From: Flaccisagitta enflata
Lineage: Eukaryota; Chaetognatha; Sagittoidea; Aphragmophora
Assembly: GCA_965153355.1 (NCBI GenBank)
Contig: OZ231126.1
Location: 110,980,001 to 111,044,000 of the forward strand
Length of the DNA stretch: 64,000 nucleotides
Direction of reading: 5' to 3'
Shown here: positions 45,001 through 56,955 of the stretch, piece by piece
How positions within the stretch are numbered: the first letter of the stretch is position 1
How the letters are laid out: the number at the start of each line of letters is the position of its first letter
Program-made: the position numbers and the translations under genes
The notes under the pieces: model-generated
What the model was told of the DNA's origin: nothing
Database searches by the model: none
Seen by the model: the letters and a program-made list of their open reading frames with translations, nothing else

Positions 45001-46672
45001 TGGGCCAGCAGCCACTCAACAGCCACCAAAATTTGGAAGATGACCTATGCTTAAGTTTTTGAGGATCTAGGCTTGAAAGTGAGCATCAATAATGGGATCT
45101 GAGTCTTAAAGCTGGAATTTGAGCCTCAAGGCTGTGATTTGAGCCTCAAGGCTGTGATTTGAGCCTCACGGCTGTGATTTGAGCCTCGAGGCTGGAATTT
45201 GAGGCTTGAGGTTGGGTTTGAGGCTTGAGGTTGGGATTTGAACCTTGAGGTTGGAATGTGAGCCTGTAGGATGGGATTTGAGCCTTGAGGCTGGAATTTG
45301 AGCCTTGAGGCCGAGATTTGAGCCTCAAGGCTGGGATTTGAGCCTCGATGTTGAATTTGAGCTTCAAAGCTGGAATATGAGCCTCAAGGCTGACATTTGA
45401 GCCTCGTGGCTTGATTTTGGGCCTTAAGGCTGGTCGAGGGGGTGGACGGAGAAGAAGGAGGAGGAGAAGAAGAAGGAGGAGAATTTTCTCCTGTGTGAAA
45501 GCATAGGTCATCGACCCCTTCGGGGCCGCTGCCCAAAAACAGGGATTGGACCAGCAGCCACTCAGCAGCCACTGGTTATTAAGTCGAGGATTGGGCCAGC
45601 AGCCACTCAACAGCCACTTTTCAAAAATTGGAAGATAGAGCCAGCAGCCACTTTTTACTTTGAAAGAAATAAAGCCAGCAGCCACTCAGCAGCCACTGGT
45701 TATAAAATCGGGGATTCGGCCAGCAGCCACTTGGCAGCCACTTTTTAAAAATTTGAAAATAGAGCCAGCAGCCACTTTTTACTTTGATAGAAAAAAAGCC
45801 ACCAGCCACAGGTTACAAAATCGGGGATTGGACCAGTAGCCACTCAGCAGCCACTGGTTATTAAACCGGGGATTGGGCCAGCAGCCACTCAGCAGCCACT
45901 TTTCAAAAATTGGAAGATAGAGCCAGCAGCCACTTTTTACTATTATGGAAATAAAGCCAGCAGCCACCCAGCAGCCACTGGTTACAAAAACGGGGATTAG
46001 ACCAGCAGCCACTCAGCAGCCACTGGTTATTAAATCGGGGATTGGGCCAGCAGCCACTCAGCAGCCACTTGTCAAAAATTAGAAGATAGAGCCAGCAGCC
46101 ACTTTTTACGATTATGGAAATAAAGCCAGCAGCCACCCAGCAGCCACTGGTTACTAAAACGGGGATTAGACCAGCAGCCACTCAGCAGCCACTGGTTATT
46201 AAGTCGGGGATTGGGCCAGCAGCCACTCAGCAGCCACTTTTCAAAAATTGGAAGATAGAGCCAGCAGCCACTTTTTACTTTACTGAAATAAAGCCAGCAG
46301 CCACCCAGCAGCCACTGGTTACAAAAATGGGGATTCGACCAGCAGCCACTCAGCAGCCACTGGTTAATATATTGGGGATTGGGCTAGCAGCCACTCAGCA
46401 GCCACTTTTTAGAAATTTGAAGATAGAGCCAGCAACCAGTTTTCCCTTAAATAGAAATAAAGCCAGCAGCCACTCAGCAGCCACTGGTTATAAAATTGGA
46501 GATTGGGCCAGCAGCCACTCAGCAGCCACTTTTGAAAATTTTGAAGAAAGAACCAGCAGCCACTTTTTTCCTTTATCGTAATAAATCCAGCAGCCACTCA
46601 GCAGCCACTGGTTATTAAATCAGGGATTTGGCCAGCAGCCGCTCAGCAGCCACTTTTTCAAAATTTGAAGAT
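42090..46672 (+). repeat. Macro-repeat unit III in array B (partial)
   Basis: Follows unit II at +5513 bp up to about 43900. A second relationship at 6400 bp (38205 to 44605; 38393 to 44793) shows an additional internal duplication of about 0.9 kb. Truncated at 46672, where non-satellite sequence starts. Confidence 0.7.
45040..45534. mobile_element. TIR element with internal minisatellite (copy 1)
   Basis: 495 bp. The right end AGCATAGGTCATCG...CCCCTTCGGGGCCGCTGCCC is the reverse complement of the left end of copy 2 (56464). The left end here keeps only the inner part (ATGACCTATGCT), so it is slightly truncated. The interior is a 20-21 bp minisatellite (GGGATTTGAGCCTCAAGGCT type, about 45070-45440) and a GA-rich AAGAAGGAGG tract. 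Confidence 0.75.
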
Positions 46673-46751
46673 AGTAATACAGATGGACCAGCGTGTTATC
46701 TCCTTCAGCAAACTGCAATTTAAGAGAAGATCCTTGGATATCACTCTTTTT

Positions 46752-46852
46752 AGTCGCGTGCAAGCGACTCTATAACCTGCTCTGTCGGTCCGTCGGTCGG
46801 TCCGTTGGTCTGTCTGTCCGTCCGTCTGTAACACTTTGCTTTTTTTGTCGTT
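46752..46852 (-). mobile_element. Short interspersed element (copy 8, partial)
   Basis: Minus-orientation fragment: AGTCGCGTGCAAGCGACTCT, then the (GGTC)n tract and AACACTTTGC. The other half is missing and is followed by ATTTTAAGTC repeats. Confidence 0.65.
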
Positions 46853-47280
46853 TTACGTCATTTTAGGGTATTTTACATCATTTTAAGTCATTTTAAGTCA
46901 TTCTAAGTCATTTCCAGTCATTTTCAGTTAATTTTAGTCACTTAAGTCATTTTATCATTTTTTGTCATTTTTGTCATTTTATATTATTATAAGTCATTTT
47001 TTTGGCTTTTGTAGTTTTTAGTAACACTTTGCTTTTTTGCGTCGTTTTTGGTCAATTTTGGTCGTCTGGAGTCATTTTGAGTCATTTTTTTGTTGTTTTT
47101 GGTCATTTTTGGTTGCGTCTAGTTATTTTTGGTTGCTTTTAGTCATTTTTGGTCATTTTTGATCATTCATGTCACTTTGTACATTTAAACCATTTGTGTC
47201 ATTTTTGGGCATTAAAAACAGTTTTAAGTCATTTTAAGTCATTTTGGAACATTTCAGGTCATTTTTGGTCATTTAACATG
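46853..47280. repeat. TCATTTTAAG-type degenerate repeat
   Basis: About 35 imperfect 10-12 bp units (CATTTTAAGT, CATTTTTGGT), decaying to the right. Confidence 0.8.
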
Positions 47281-47313
47281 GTTTTTTGTTTTTTGTTTTT
47301 TTTTTTTTTTTTT

Positions 47314-47368
<55 letters not shown>

Positions 47369-47424
47369 GTTTTTTGGTTTTTGTTATTTTATTTTTTTTC
47401 ATTTTTTTTTTTTTTTTTTTTTTT
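47281..47424. repeat. Poly-T tract
   Basis: About 140 bp that is nearly all T with a few GG interruptions. Poly-Phe frames are artefacts, and the run length may include sequencing error. Confidence 0.9.
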
Positions 47425-47849
47425 GGTCATTTATGTTTTTTGGTATGTTATGGTCATTTATGTTTTTTGGTATGTTTTTGTCATATATGTCATGTCAAGT
47501 CTGCTGGTTTCAAGTTGGCTGATTAAGGTCTCCTGGTTTAAGTCTGCTGGTCAAGTCTGCTGGTTTAAGTAAGCTTTCCTAAAAGATCTTTGATACGTTC
47601 TCTGAGGCCCTCGAGGCTGCAATTTTTGGATTCCTCGTCGAAAATTAGTTTGAAGACGTGAAAACTGTGACTTTTTGGCAAAACCGAGATTGAAAATCTC
47701 ACTCCTTATCCTAAGTCCTACCCTCGAAAATTTTACCGCCATTTTTTTCATCGATGGTAACCGGATGGTAACTCTTTTTCACTTTGAAACATCCACGTAT
47801 AGTTCAATGTCGCATTGAAACATGATTCCGAGACTGACTTCAAATAAAG

Positions 47850-47919
47850 GAGAGAGAGAGTGAGCGAGTGAGTGAGCGAGCGAGCGAGCGAGTGAGTGAG
47901 AGAGAGGAATGCTGGAGCC

Positions 47920-47989
<70 letters not shown>

Positions 47990-47990
47990 C
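47850..47990. repeat. GAGC/GAGT and (GA)n microsatellites
   Basis: GAGC/GAGT tetranucleotides (about 47850-47900) and a pure GA array (about 47922-47987). Confidence 0.95.
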
Positions 47991-48545
47991 GACAGACAGA
48001 CACTTTGACAGACAGACAGTCCGACAGACAGACAGTCCGACAGACAGACAGACCTACAGACAGACAGTCTGATAGCCAGACAGTCCGATAGACAGACAGT
48101 CCGACAGATAGACAGTCCAACAGACAGACAGTCCAACAGACAGACAGTCCAACAGACAGACAGTCCAACAGACAGACAGTCCGACAGACAGACAGTCCGA
48201 CAGACAGACAGTCCGACAGACAGACAGTCCGACAGACAGATAGTCCGACAGACAGACAGTCCAACAGACAGACAGTCCGACAGACAGACAGTCCAACAGA
48301 CAGACAGTCCAACAGACAGACAGTCCAACAGACAGACAGTCCAACAGACAGACAGTCCAACAGACAGATAGTCCAACAGACAGACAGTGCGACAGACAGA
48401 CAGTCCAACAGACAGACAGTCTGACAGACAGACAGTCCGACAGACAGACATTCCAACAGACAGACAGTCTGACAGACAGACAGCCCGACAGACAGACATA
48501 CCGACAGACAGACGGACAGACAGACCGACAGACAGACAAACGGAG
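47990..48545. repeat. 16-bp minisatellite ACAGACAGACAGTCCN
   Basis: About 33 units of a 16-bp word made of ACAG repeats with an embedded TCCR. 16 is not a multiple of 3, so all frames cycle with a 48-bp period and stay open; the minus-strand frames up to 314 aa (Cys/Leu/Ser/Val) are artefacts. Confidence 0.95.
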
Positions 48546-49134
48546 AGACATGCACATAGGTTGTGAATCTTCTGACTTTTTGAGTGATAGCGTTGCATTC
48601 GACAGGCCTGCGACGCTATGCGACAGCTAGGAGTGGGCTGAGCGTTTGGTATAATGTAAAGTAATATCATATGAACATATACAATTATTTCCAGCGATTT
48701 TCTGGAAGTCGATAGTGGCCTAATGAATGTTTTAATATTTTGCTTATTTTTGATAATGTTTTGTACTTTTACGAAAAAAACCAAATTTTGCTCAATGAAT
48801 CCTCAGATATTTCCGTTCTCATTTTTTGCAACAAATTTTTGTAAATATCAATATCAAAAACACAGCGTTAATTTGATATAAGCTAATTATGTAAGGTAAA
48901 AAGCCCTTTTTAACTAAAATACACCTTAAACTCTGTCTCATGCTTATTCTGATTTTTTCATCACCATGCAACATCACCGTATTTAAAGATAAGCTGTTTC
49001 TTGTGTGTCTGATGGTGTTTTTAATTCTTTTTTCTCACTTTGTTAACTCATAAAAATGCATATTAGAAGATCAATGCTTCCCAACGGCGGTAAACGTGTA
49101 ATGCCATGCGGGAAATTTCTTCCAGGAAAGTTTA
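48546..49134. other. Gene-free interval
   Basis: AT-rich unique sequence; no gene or repeat seen. Confidence 0.5.
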
Positions 49135-49400
49135 GTTTAAGTCTGCTGGTTTAAGTTGGCTGGTTTAAGTTGGCTGGTTTAAGTTGGCTGGTTTAAGTCT
49201 GCTGGTTTAAGTCTGCTGGTTTAAGTCTGCTGGTTTAAGTCTGCTGGTTTAAGTCTGCTGGTTTAGGTCTGCTGGTCTAAGTCTTCTGGTTTAAGTCTGC
49301 TGTTTGAGTCTGCTGGTTTGAGTCTGCTGGTTTGAGTCTGCTGGTTTGAGTCTGCTGGTTTGAGTCTGCTGGTTGAAGTATGCTGGTTTAAGTATGCTGG
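49135..49400. repeat. 14-bp minisatellite GTTTAAGTCTGCTG
   Basis: About 18 units. The same unit also occurs in a short patch at about 47500-47575. Confidence 0.9.
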
Positions 49401-49680
49401 GTCCGGTTTGAGTCTGGTTTGAGTCTGGTTTGAGTCTGGTTCATGTCTGGTTTGAGTCTGGTTCATGTCTGGTTTGAGTCTGGTTTAAGTCTGGTTTATG
49501 TCTGGTTTATGTCGGGTTTATGTCTGGTTTATGTCTGGTTTATGTCTGGTTTATGTCTGGTTTTGGTCTGGTTTTGGTCTGGTTTAGGTCTGGTTTAATT
49601 CTGGTTTGAGTCTGGTTTGAGTCTGGTTTTAGTCTGGTTTGAGTCTGGTTTGGGTCTGGTTTAAGTCTGATTTTTGATAA
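49401..49680. repeat. 11-bp minisatellite GTCTGGTTTGA
   Basis: About 24 units, variants GTTTATGTCTG and GTTTTGGTCTG, contiguous with the 14-bp array and derivable from it by loss of three bases (GCT). Confidence 0.9.
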
Positions 49681-51228
<1,548 letters not shown>

Positions 51229-52054
51229 CTCATCATAACGCAAAAAATATTGGTCCCTGAGATTTCTGGTTGGTCCCATTTGAAAGAAAAAGAAATAAGC
51301 TCTTTCTTAAAAAATGTATCATCGCACCAGAAAAATGGCTTAACTCTCATAAATCACCCTAAACTATAAAAGGAAAATTTTATTTCTCCCCTATGATTCA
51401 AAAAGTCGAATTATGTAATTCGACTTTTTTCCAATAACGTGTTCCATGACATATTTTCTAGTTATTTCTATATTTGCAAAAAATGCTTAATCACTTTTAG
51501 GCACGATTTTACTCTGATTGTTTTAGTTCACCCGAGTGAAGCTTAAGTGTATATTGATCCAGATATGTACCAAAAGTGTTCAAGACATTAACACTAAATT
51601 TTACAATATCCTTACCAGTTACTCATCGCTCATTCCAATTGATTGTTTCCATTGTTGAGGCAACATCGTTGTTTAAAATTTTTACTTTTTAAAGGATTGC
51701 CCAAAGCAATTTGTTCAAAACAAGAATACCATTTTCTCTTTCATTATCATTGGATGCTCCTGCATAAGTGTAATCCCCTTCCTCTACTTGACAATTTTTT
51801 GCTGTGCAACTATTTCCCTCCATGAAGGGAAGAAATCTTTTTTTATTTTGTATCCATATGAATAAAAAACAAATGCACTTATTAATGGCTAATTCTATTT
51901 GGCGCATAATAATTCTTATTCTCTTGAGGCAGTTTTTTTCTAAATTGAGTCACCTGAAATACAGAGCTTACTTGCCCAAATTGCATGGCCACAATACTGT
52001 TCCATTGCTAACCCCAATCAACAAGTTCTTAGACAAGCTTAAACACTAAAAAAA
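51229..52054. other. Gene-free interval
   Basis: AT-rich unique sequence; the frames 51643-51825 and 51804-52049 show no recognisable domain. A perfect short palindrome lies at 51400-51429. Confidence 0.45.
51400..51429. repeat. Perfect 14-bp inverted repeat with 2-nt loop
   Basis: AAAAAGTCGAATTA, then TG, then its exact reverse complement. It could form a short hairpin. Function unknown. Confidence 0.8.
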
Positions 52055-52156
52055 CAAGGCCTGAAACACAGCCAATCCAGTCAAGTGCAGGTGGGCAGGG
52101 GCCATAATTTAGGTCAGGTGATCATTACAGCAGAGGCTGTGAGGCCAAAAACCGCG
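52055..52156 (+). mobile_element. Short interspersed element (copy 9, 3'-truncated)
   Basis: CAAGGCCTGAAACACAGCCA and GGTGGGCAGGGGCC are present, then the element breaks directly into inverted satellite (AATCCCCGATT) at 52157, losing the (GGAC)n tract and 3' end. Confidence 0.75.
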
Positions 52157-52268
52157 AATCCCCGATTGAATAACCAGTGGCTGCTGAGTGGCTGCTGGTC
52201 CAATCCCCGTTTTTGTAACCAGTGGCTGCTGGCTTTATTTCTTTCAAAGTAAAAAGTGGCTGCTGGCT
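52157..52268 (-). repeat. Isolated inverted satellite fragment
   Basis: About 112 bp of satellite in minus orientation (GTGGCTGCTGG word), flanked by a truncated short element on the left and the island holding the foldback element on the right. It marks where the satellite changes orientation in this window. Confidence 0.9.
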
Positions 52269-52528
52269 ACGAATAGTCAACCACTGTAATTTTTTGGTAT
52301 GACTGCTCAAGTGGCTTCCAATCTTTTATATATGATGTACTGAGTCTAAAATAAAAATTTCATCATCATAGCTTGACAAAACCAATCGCCGATTTCCCTT
52401 TATTCATCACCACTCCAAGGTGGTTGTGGTAAAAATGTTGAAATTTGGTCACTTTGGTCCAAAAATCGGGCCACTTCGCTTTTAAAATTTGACCAAAAAT
52501 CCATGAGATTATGAAACTCAAGAGCTCA

Positions 52529-53466
52529 AGAGCTAACCAGTTGTGCAACCTGCATGTTGCTATCGTTTTTTGTTCAGATTTGAGAGCTTTTCAAAGATGG
52601 AAGGGTATGAGGGTTATTTTATCAGATGAATTTGATGGTCCATTTTGACATTTTTACAATTTTTGATATATCTCCGCTTTGGATGAACCAATTTGAACAA
52701 AATTGGTGACCAAATTGAAGATTTTATGATGCTCTTAATGAATCTGGTAAAATTTTTGATCGATATGACCCTCCAAATTTTTGGAGGACTCTAGAAGCAG
52801 GTGCTAAAAAGTAATTTTTTTCACCATTTTGTCTACTTTGGTCACACAATTTGAGCACTTTCGAACTAGAAAAAGACAAAAAATCCATGAGCAAACTAGA
52901 TTACAGCTCAAGATCAAACCAGTGGTGCAATCAGCATATCAATATGTTTAAGCATATAGATTGGCAGAGCTTCAAAGATCAGTGGGTATGATAAAATGAC
53001 ATTTTTGGTAATTTTGGTCTTTGAAGCTTTGCCAAATCTATATGCTTCAACATATTGACATGCCGATTGCACCACTGTTTAGATCTTAAGCAGAAGTTTA
53101 GTTTGCTCATGGATTTTTTGTCTTTTTCCATCTTGAGGTACCCAAATTGTGTGACCAAAGTAGCCAAAATGGTGAAAAAATTTACATTTTAGCATCTGCT
53201 TCTAGAGTCTTCCAAAAATTTTGAGGGTCATATTGATCAAAAATTCTACCAGATTCATATAGAGCATCAAAAAATCTTCAATTTGGTCACCAGTTTCGTC
53301 CAAATTAGTTCATCCAAAGTGGAGATATATAAAAATTGTAAAAAATGTCAAAATTGACCAAATAATTCATCTGTTAAAATAACCCTCATACCCATCCATC
53401 TTTGGAACGCTCTCAAATCTGAACAAAAAATGATAGCAACATGCGGATTGCACCACTGGTTAGCTC
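52529..53466. mobile_element. Foldback element with about 440-470 bp inverted arms
   Basis: The left arm (from GAGCTAACCAGTTGTGCAAC at 52529) and the right arm (to GCACCACTGGTTAGCTC at 53466) are imperfect reverse complements around a centre near 52997, with words such as CCAAATTGAAGATTTT and CTCTAGAAGCAG matched by their complements. It is non-coding. Within each arm a GAGCTCAAG-GCAACCTGCATG-like word recurs, so the arms are themselves partly repeated. The right end joins the satellite directly (AATCCCCAATTTG). Confidence 0.75.
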
Positions 53467-56463
53467 AATCCCCAATTTGATAACCAGTGGCTGCTGTGTG
53501 GCTGCTGGTCCAATCCCCGTTTTTGTAACCAGTGGCTGCTGGGTGGCTGCTGGCTTTATTTCATTAAAGTAAAAAGTGGATGCTGGTTCTATCTTCTTAT
53601 TTTTGAAAAGTGGCTGCTGAGTGGCTGCTGGCCCAATCCCCGATTTAATAACCAGTGGCTGCTGGGTGGCTGCTGGTCCAATGCCCGTTTTTGTAACCAT
53701 GGGCTATTGGCTTTATTTCTATTCAAGTAAAAAGTGGCTGCTGGCTCTATTATCAAATTTTTAAAACGTAGCTGCTGAGTGGCTGCTGGCCAAGTCCCCG
53801 ATTTTATAACCAGTTGCTGCTGAGTGGCTGCTGACTTTATTTCTTTCAAAGTAAAAAGTGGCTGCTGGCTCTATCTTCCAATTTTTGAAAAATGGCTGCT
53901 GAGTGGCTGCTGGCCCAATCCCCGATTTAATAACCAGTGGCTGCTGAGTGGCTGCTGGTCCAATCCCCGTCTTTGTAACCAGTGGCTGCTAGATGGCTGC
54001 CTGCTTTATTTCATTAAGTAAAAAGTGGCTGCTGGCTCTATCTTCCTATTTTTGAAAAGTGGCTGCTGAGTGGCTGCTGGCCCAATCCCCAATTAAAAAA
54101 CCAGTGGCTGCTGAGTGGCTGCTGGTCTAATCCCGGTTTTTTGAACCAGTGGCTGCGGGGTAGCTGCTGACATTATTTCCAAAAAAATAAAAAGTGGCTG
54201 CTGGCTCTATACTCCAATTTCTGAGAAGTGGCTGCTGTCTGAATCCCCGATTTTATAACCAGTGGCTGCTGAGTGGCTGCTGGCTTTATTTCTTTCAAAA
54301 TAAAAAGTGGCTGCTGGCTCTATCTTCCAATCTTTAAAAAGTGGCTGCTGAGTGGCTGCTGGTCCAATCCCAGTTTTTTTAATCAGTGGCTGCTGGGTGG
54401 CTGCTGGCTTTTTTTCATTAAAGTAAAAAGTGGGTGCTGGCTCTATCTTCAAATTTTTGAAAAGTGGCTGCCGTGTGGCTGCTGGCCCAATCCCCGATTT
54501 ATTAACCAGTGGCTGCTGAGTGGCTGCTGGTCCAATCCCCGTTTTTGTAACCAGTGGCTGCTGGCTTTATTTCTATTAAGGTAAAAAGTTGCTGCTGGCT
54601 CTATCATCAAAATTCTAAAAAGTGGCTGCTGAGTGGCTGCTGGCCCAATCCCCGATCTTATAACCAGTGGCTGCTGAGTGGCTGCTGGTCCAATCCCCGT
54701 CTTTGTAACCAGTGGTTGCTGGATGGCTGCTGGCTTTTTTTCATTAAAGTAAAAAGTGGGTGCTGGCTCTATCTTCAAATTTTTGAAAAGTGGCTGCCGT
54801 GTGGCTGCTGGCCCAATCCCCGATTTATTAACCAGTGGCTGCTGAGTGGCTGCTGGTCCAATCCCCGTTTTTGTAACCAGTGGCTGCTGGCTTTATTTCT
54901 ATTAAGGTAAAAAGTTGCTGCTGGCTCTATCATCAAAATTCTAAAAAGTGGCTGCTGAGTGGCTGCTGGCCCAATCCCCGATCTTATAACCAGTGGCTGC
55001 TGAGTGGCTGCTGGTCCAATCCCCGTTTTTGTAACCAGTGGCTGCTGGCTTTATTTCTATTAAGGTAAAAAGTTGCTGCTGGCTCTATCATCAAAATTCT
55101 AAAAAGTGGCTGCTGAGTGGCTGCTGGCCCAATCCCCGATCTTATAACCAGTGGCTGCTGAGTGGCTGCTGGTCCAATCCCCGTCTTTGTAACCAGTGGT
55201 TGCTGGATGGCTGCTGGCTTTATTTCATTGAAGTAAAAGGCGGCTGCTGGCTCTATCTTCCAATTTTTGAAAAGTGGCTGCTCAGTGGCTGCTGGCCCAA
55301 TCCCAGATTGAATAACCAGTGGCTGCTCAGTGGCTGCTGGTCCATTCCCCTTTTTGTAACCAGTGGCTGCTGGGTGGCCGCTGGCTTTATTTCCAGAAAA
55401 GCAAAAAGTGGCTGCTGGCTCTATCTTCAAATTTTGAAAAAGTGGCTGCTGAGTGGCTGCTGGCCAAATCCCCGATTTTATAACCAGTGGCTGCTGAGTG
55501 GCTGCTGGATTTATTACGATAAAGGAAAAAAGTGGCTGCTGGCTCTTTCTTCAAAATTTTCAAAAGTGGCTGCTGAGTGGCTGCTGGCCCAATCCCCGAT
55601 TTATTAACCAGTGGCTGCTGAGTGGCTGCTGGTCCAATCCCCGTTTTTGTAACCAGTGGCTGCTGGCTTTATTTCAGTAAAGTAAAAAGTGGCTGCTGGC
55701 TCTATCTTCCAATTTTTGAAAAGTGGCTGCTGAGTGGCTGCTGCTAGCCCAATCCCCGATTTAATAACCAGTGGCTGCTGAGTTGCTGCTGGTCTTATCC
55801 CCGTTTTTGTAACCAGTGGCTGCTGGGTGGCTGCTTGCTTTATTTCCATAATCGTTAAAAAGTGGCTGCTGGCTCTATCTTCAAATATTTAAAAAGTGGC
55901 TGCTGAGTGGCTGCTGGCCGAATCCCCGATTTTATAACCAGTGGCTGCTGAGTGGCTGCTGGCTTTATTTTTTTCAAAGTAAAAAGTGGCTGCTGGCTCT
56001 ATCTTCCAATTTATGAAAAGTGGCTGCTGAGTGGCTGCTGGCCCAATCCCCGAATTAATAACCAGTGGCTGCTGAGTGGGTGCTGGTCTAATCACCGTTT
56101 TTTTAACCAGTGGCTGCCGGGTAGCTGCTGACCTTATTTCCAAAAGAATAAAAAGTGGCTGCTGGCTCTATACTCCAATTTCTGAGAAGTGGCTGCTGTC
56201 TGAATCCCCGATTTTATAACCAGTGGCTGCTGAGTGGCTGCTGGCTTTATTTCTTTAAAAATAAAAAGTGGCTGCTGGCTCTATCTTCCAATCTTTAAAA
56301 AGTGGCTAATGAGTGGCTGCTGGTCCAATCCCAGTTTTTTTAATCAGTGGCTGCTGGGTGGCTGCTGGCTTTATTTCATTAAAGTAATAGTCGCAAAAGC
56401 GTTAGATGGTCAGCGGTACCCGATGCCCCTATGTGAGCGTTTGTGGGTGTGAGATGGTTAGAG

Positions 56464-56955
56464 GGGCAGCGGCCCTGAAGGGACCGATGACCTATGCTGT
56501 TTTTATTCGAACCTTAACGATTGAATTAGAGCCTGGAGGCTATATTTGGGGCCCTAAGGCTGAGATTTGAGCTCTGAAGCTGGGATTTGAGCCTCAAGGC
56601 TGGGATTTGAGCTTTGAGGCTGGAATTTGAGCCTTGAGGCTAGGATTTGGGGCTTGAGACTATAATTTGAGCCTTGGGGCTGGGATTTGAGTCTTGAGGC
56701 TGGGATTTGGGCTTTAAGGCTTTGGTTTGAGCCTTGAGGCTGGAAGTTGGGCCTTGAGGCTGGAAGTTGGGCCTCAAGGCTGGGATTTGAGCCCTGAGGC
56801 TGGGATTTGAGCCTCATGGCTAGGATTTGGGCCTGGAGACGAGAATTTGGGCCTCAAGGGGGGGGGGACGGAGAAGAAGGAGAAGAAGGAGGAAAAGGAG
56901 AAATTTCCCCTATGTGAGAAAGCATAGGTCATCGGCCCCTTCGGGGCCGCTGCCC
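56464..56955. mobile_element. TIR element with internal minisatellite (copy 2)
   Basis: 492 bp. The left end GGGCAGCGGCCCTGAAGGGA plus CCGATGACCTATGCT and the right end (56921-56955) form about 33-35 bp imperfect terminal inverted repeats. Each TIR carries its own small palindrome (CGGCCCCGAAGGGGCCG type). The interior is a 20-21 bp minisatellite (GCTGGGATTTGAGCCTTGAG type, about 56510-56870) plus a GA-rich tract. About 66 bp of foreign sequence (56398-56463), including CCCTATGTGAG, which recurs next to the right TIR, separates the left TIR from the satellite. Confidence 0.8.

Larger units (their letters stand above)
27205..46672 (+). repeat. CCAGCAGCCAC modular satellite, array B
   Basis: About 19.5 kb of the same modular satellite in + orientation. 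The 744-bp order is kept near the left end (28473 to 29216 is 743 bp). Further right, new B-tail types appear (TTTAATAGAAATAAAG, ATTATGAAAATAAAG, TTTGAAAGAAATAAAG) and block order becomes irregular. A macro-repeat of about 5.44-5.56 kb runs through about 29.5-46.6 kb. Interruptions: short elements at 27836-27987, 36368-36576 and 41881-42089, and a TIR/minisatellite element at 45040-45534. Confidence 0.93.

Noticed and set aside
45146-45685. 179-aa minus-strand ORF
   Set aside because: It spans the minisatellite of the TIR element and adjoining satellite; no unique coding content.
16139-46672. CENP-B box in the satellite
   Set aside because: Modules contain CGGGG preceded by an A-rich stretch, but the TTCG half of the CENP-B consensus is missing at the right spacing.
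47840-48784. 314-codon Cys/Leu/Ser/Val-rich frame
   Set aside because: Entirely a translation of the 16-bp minisatellite and neighbouring microsatellites.
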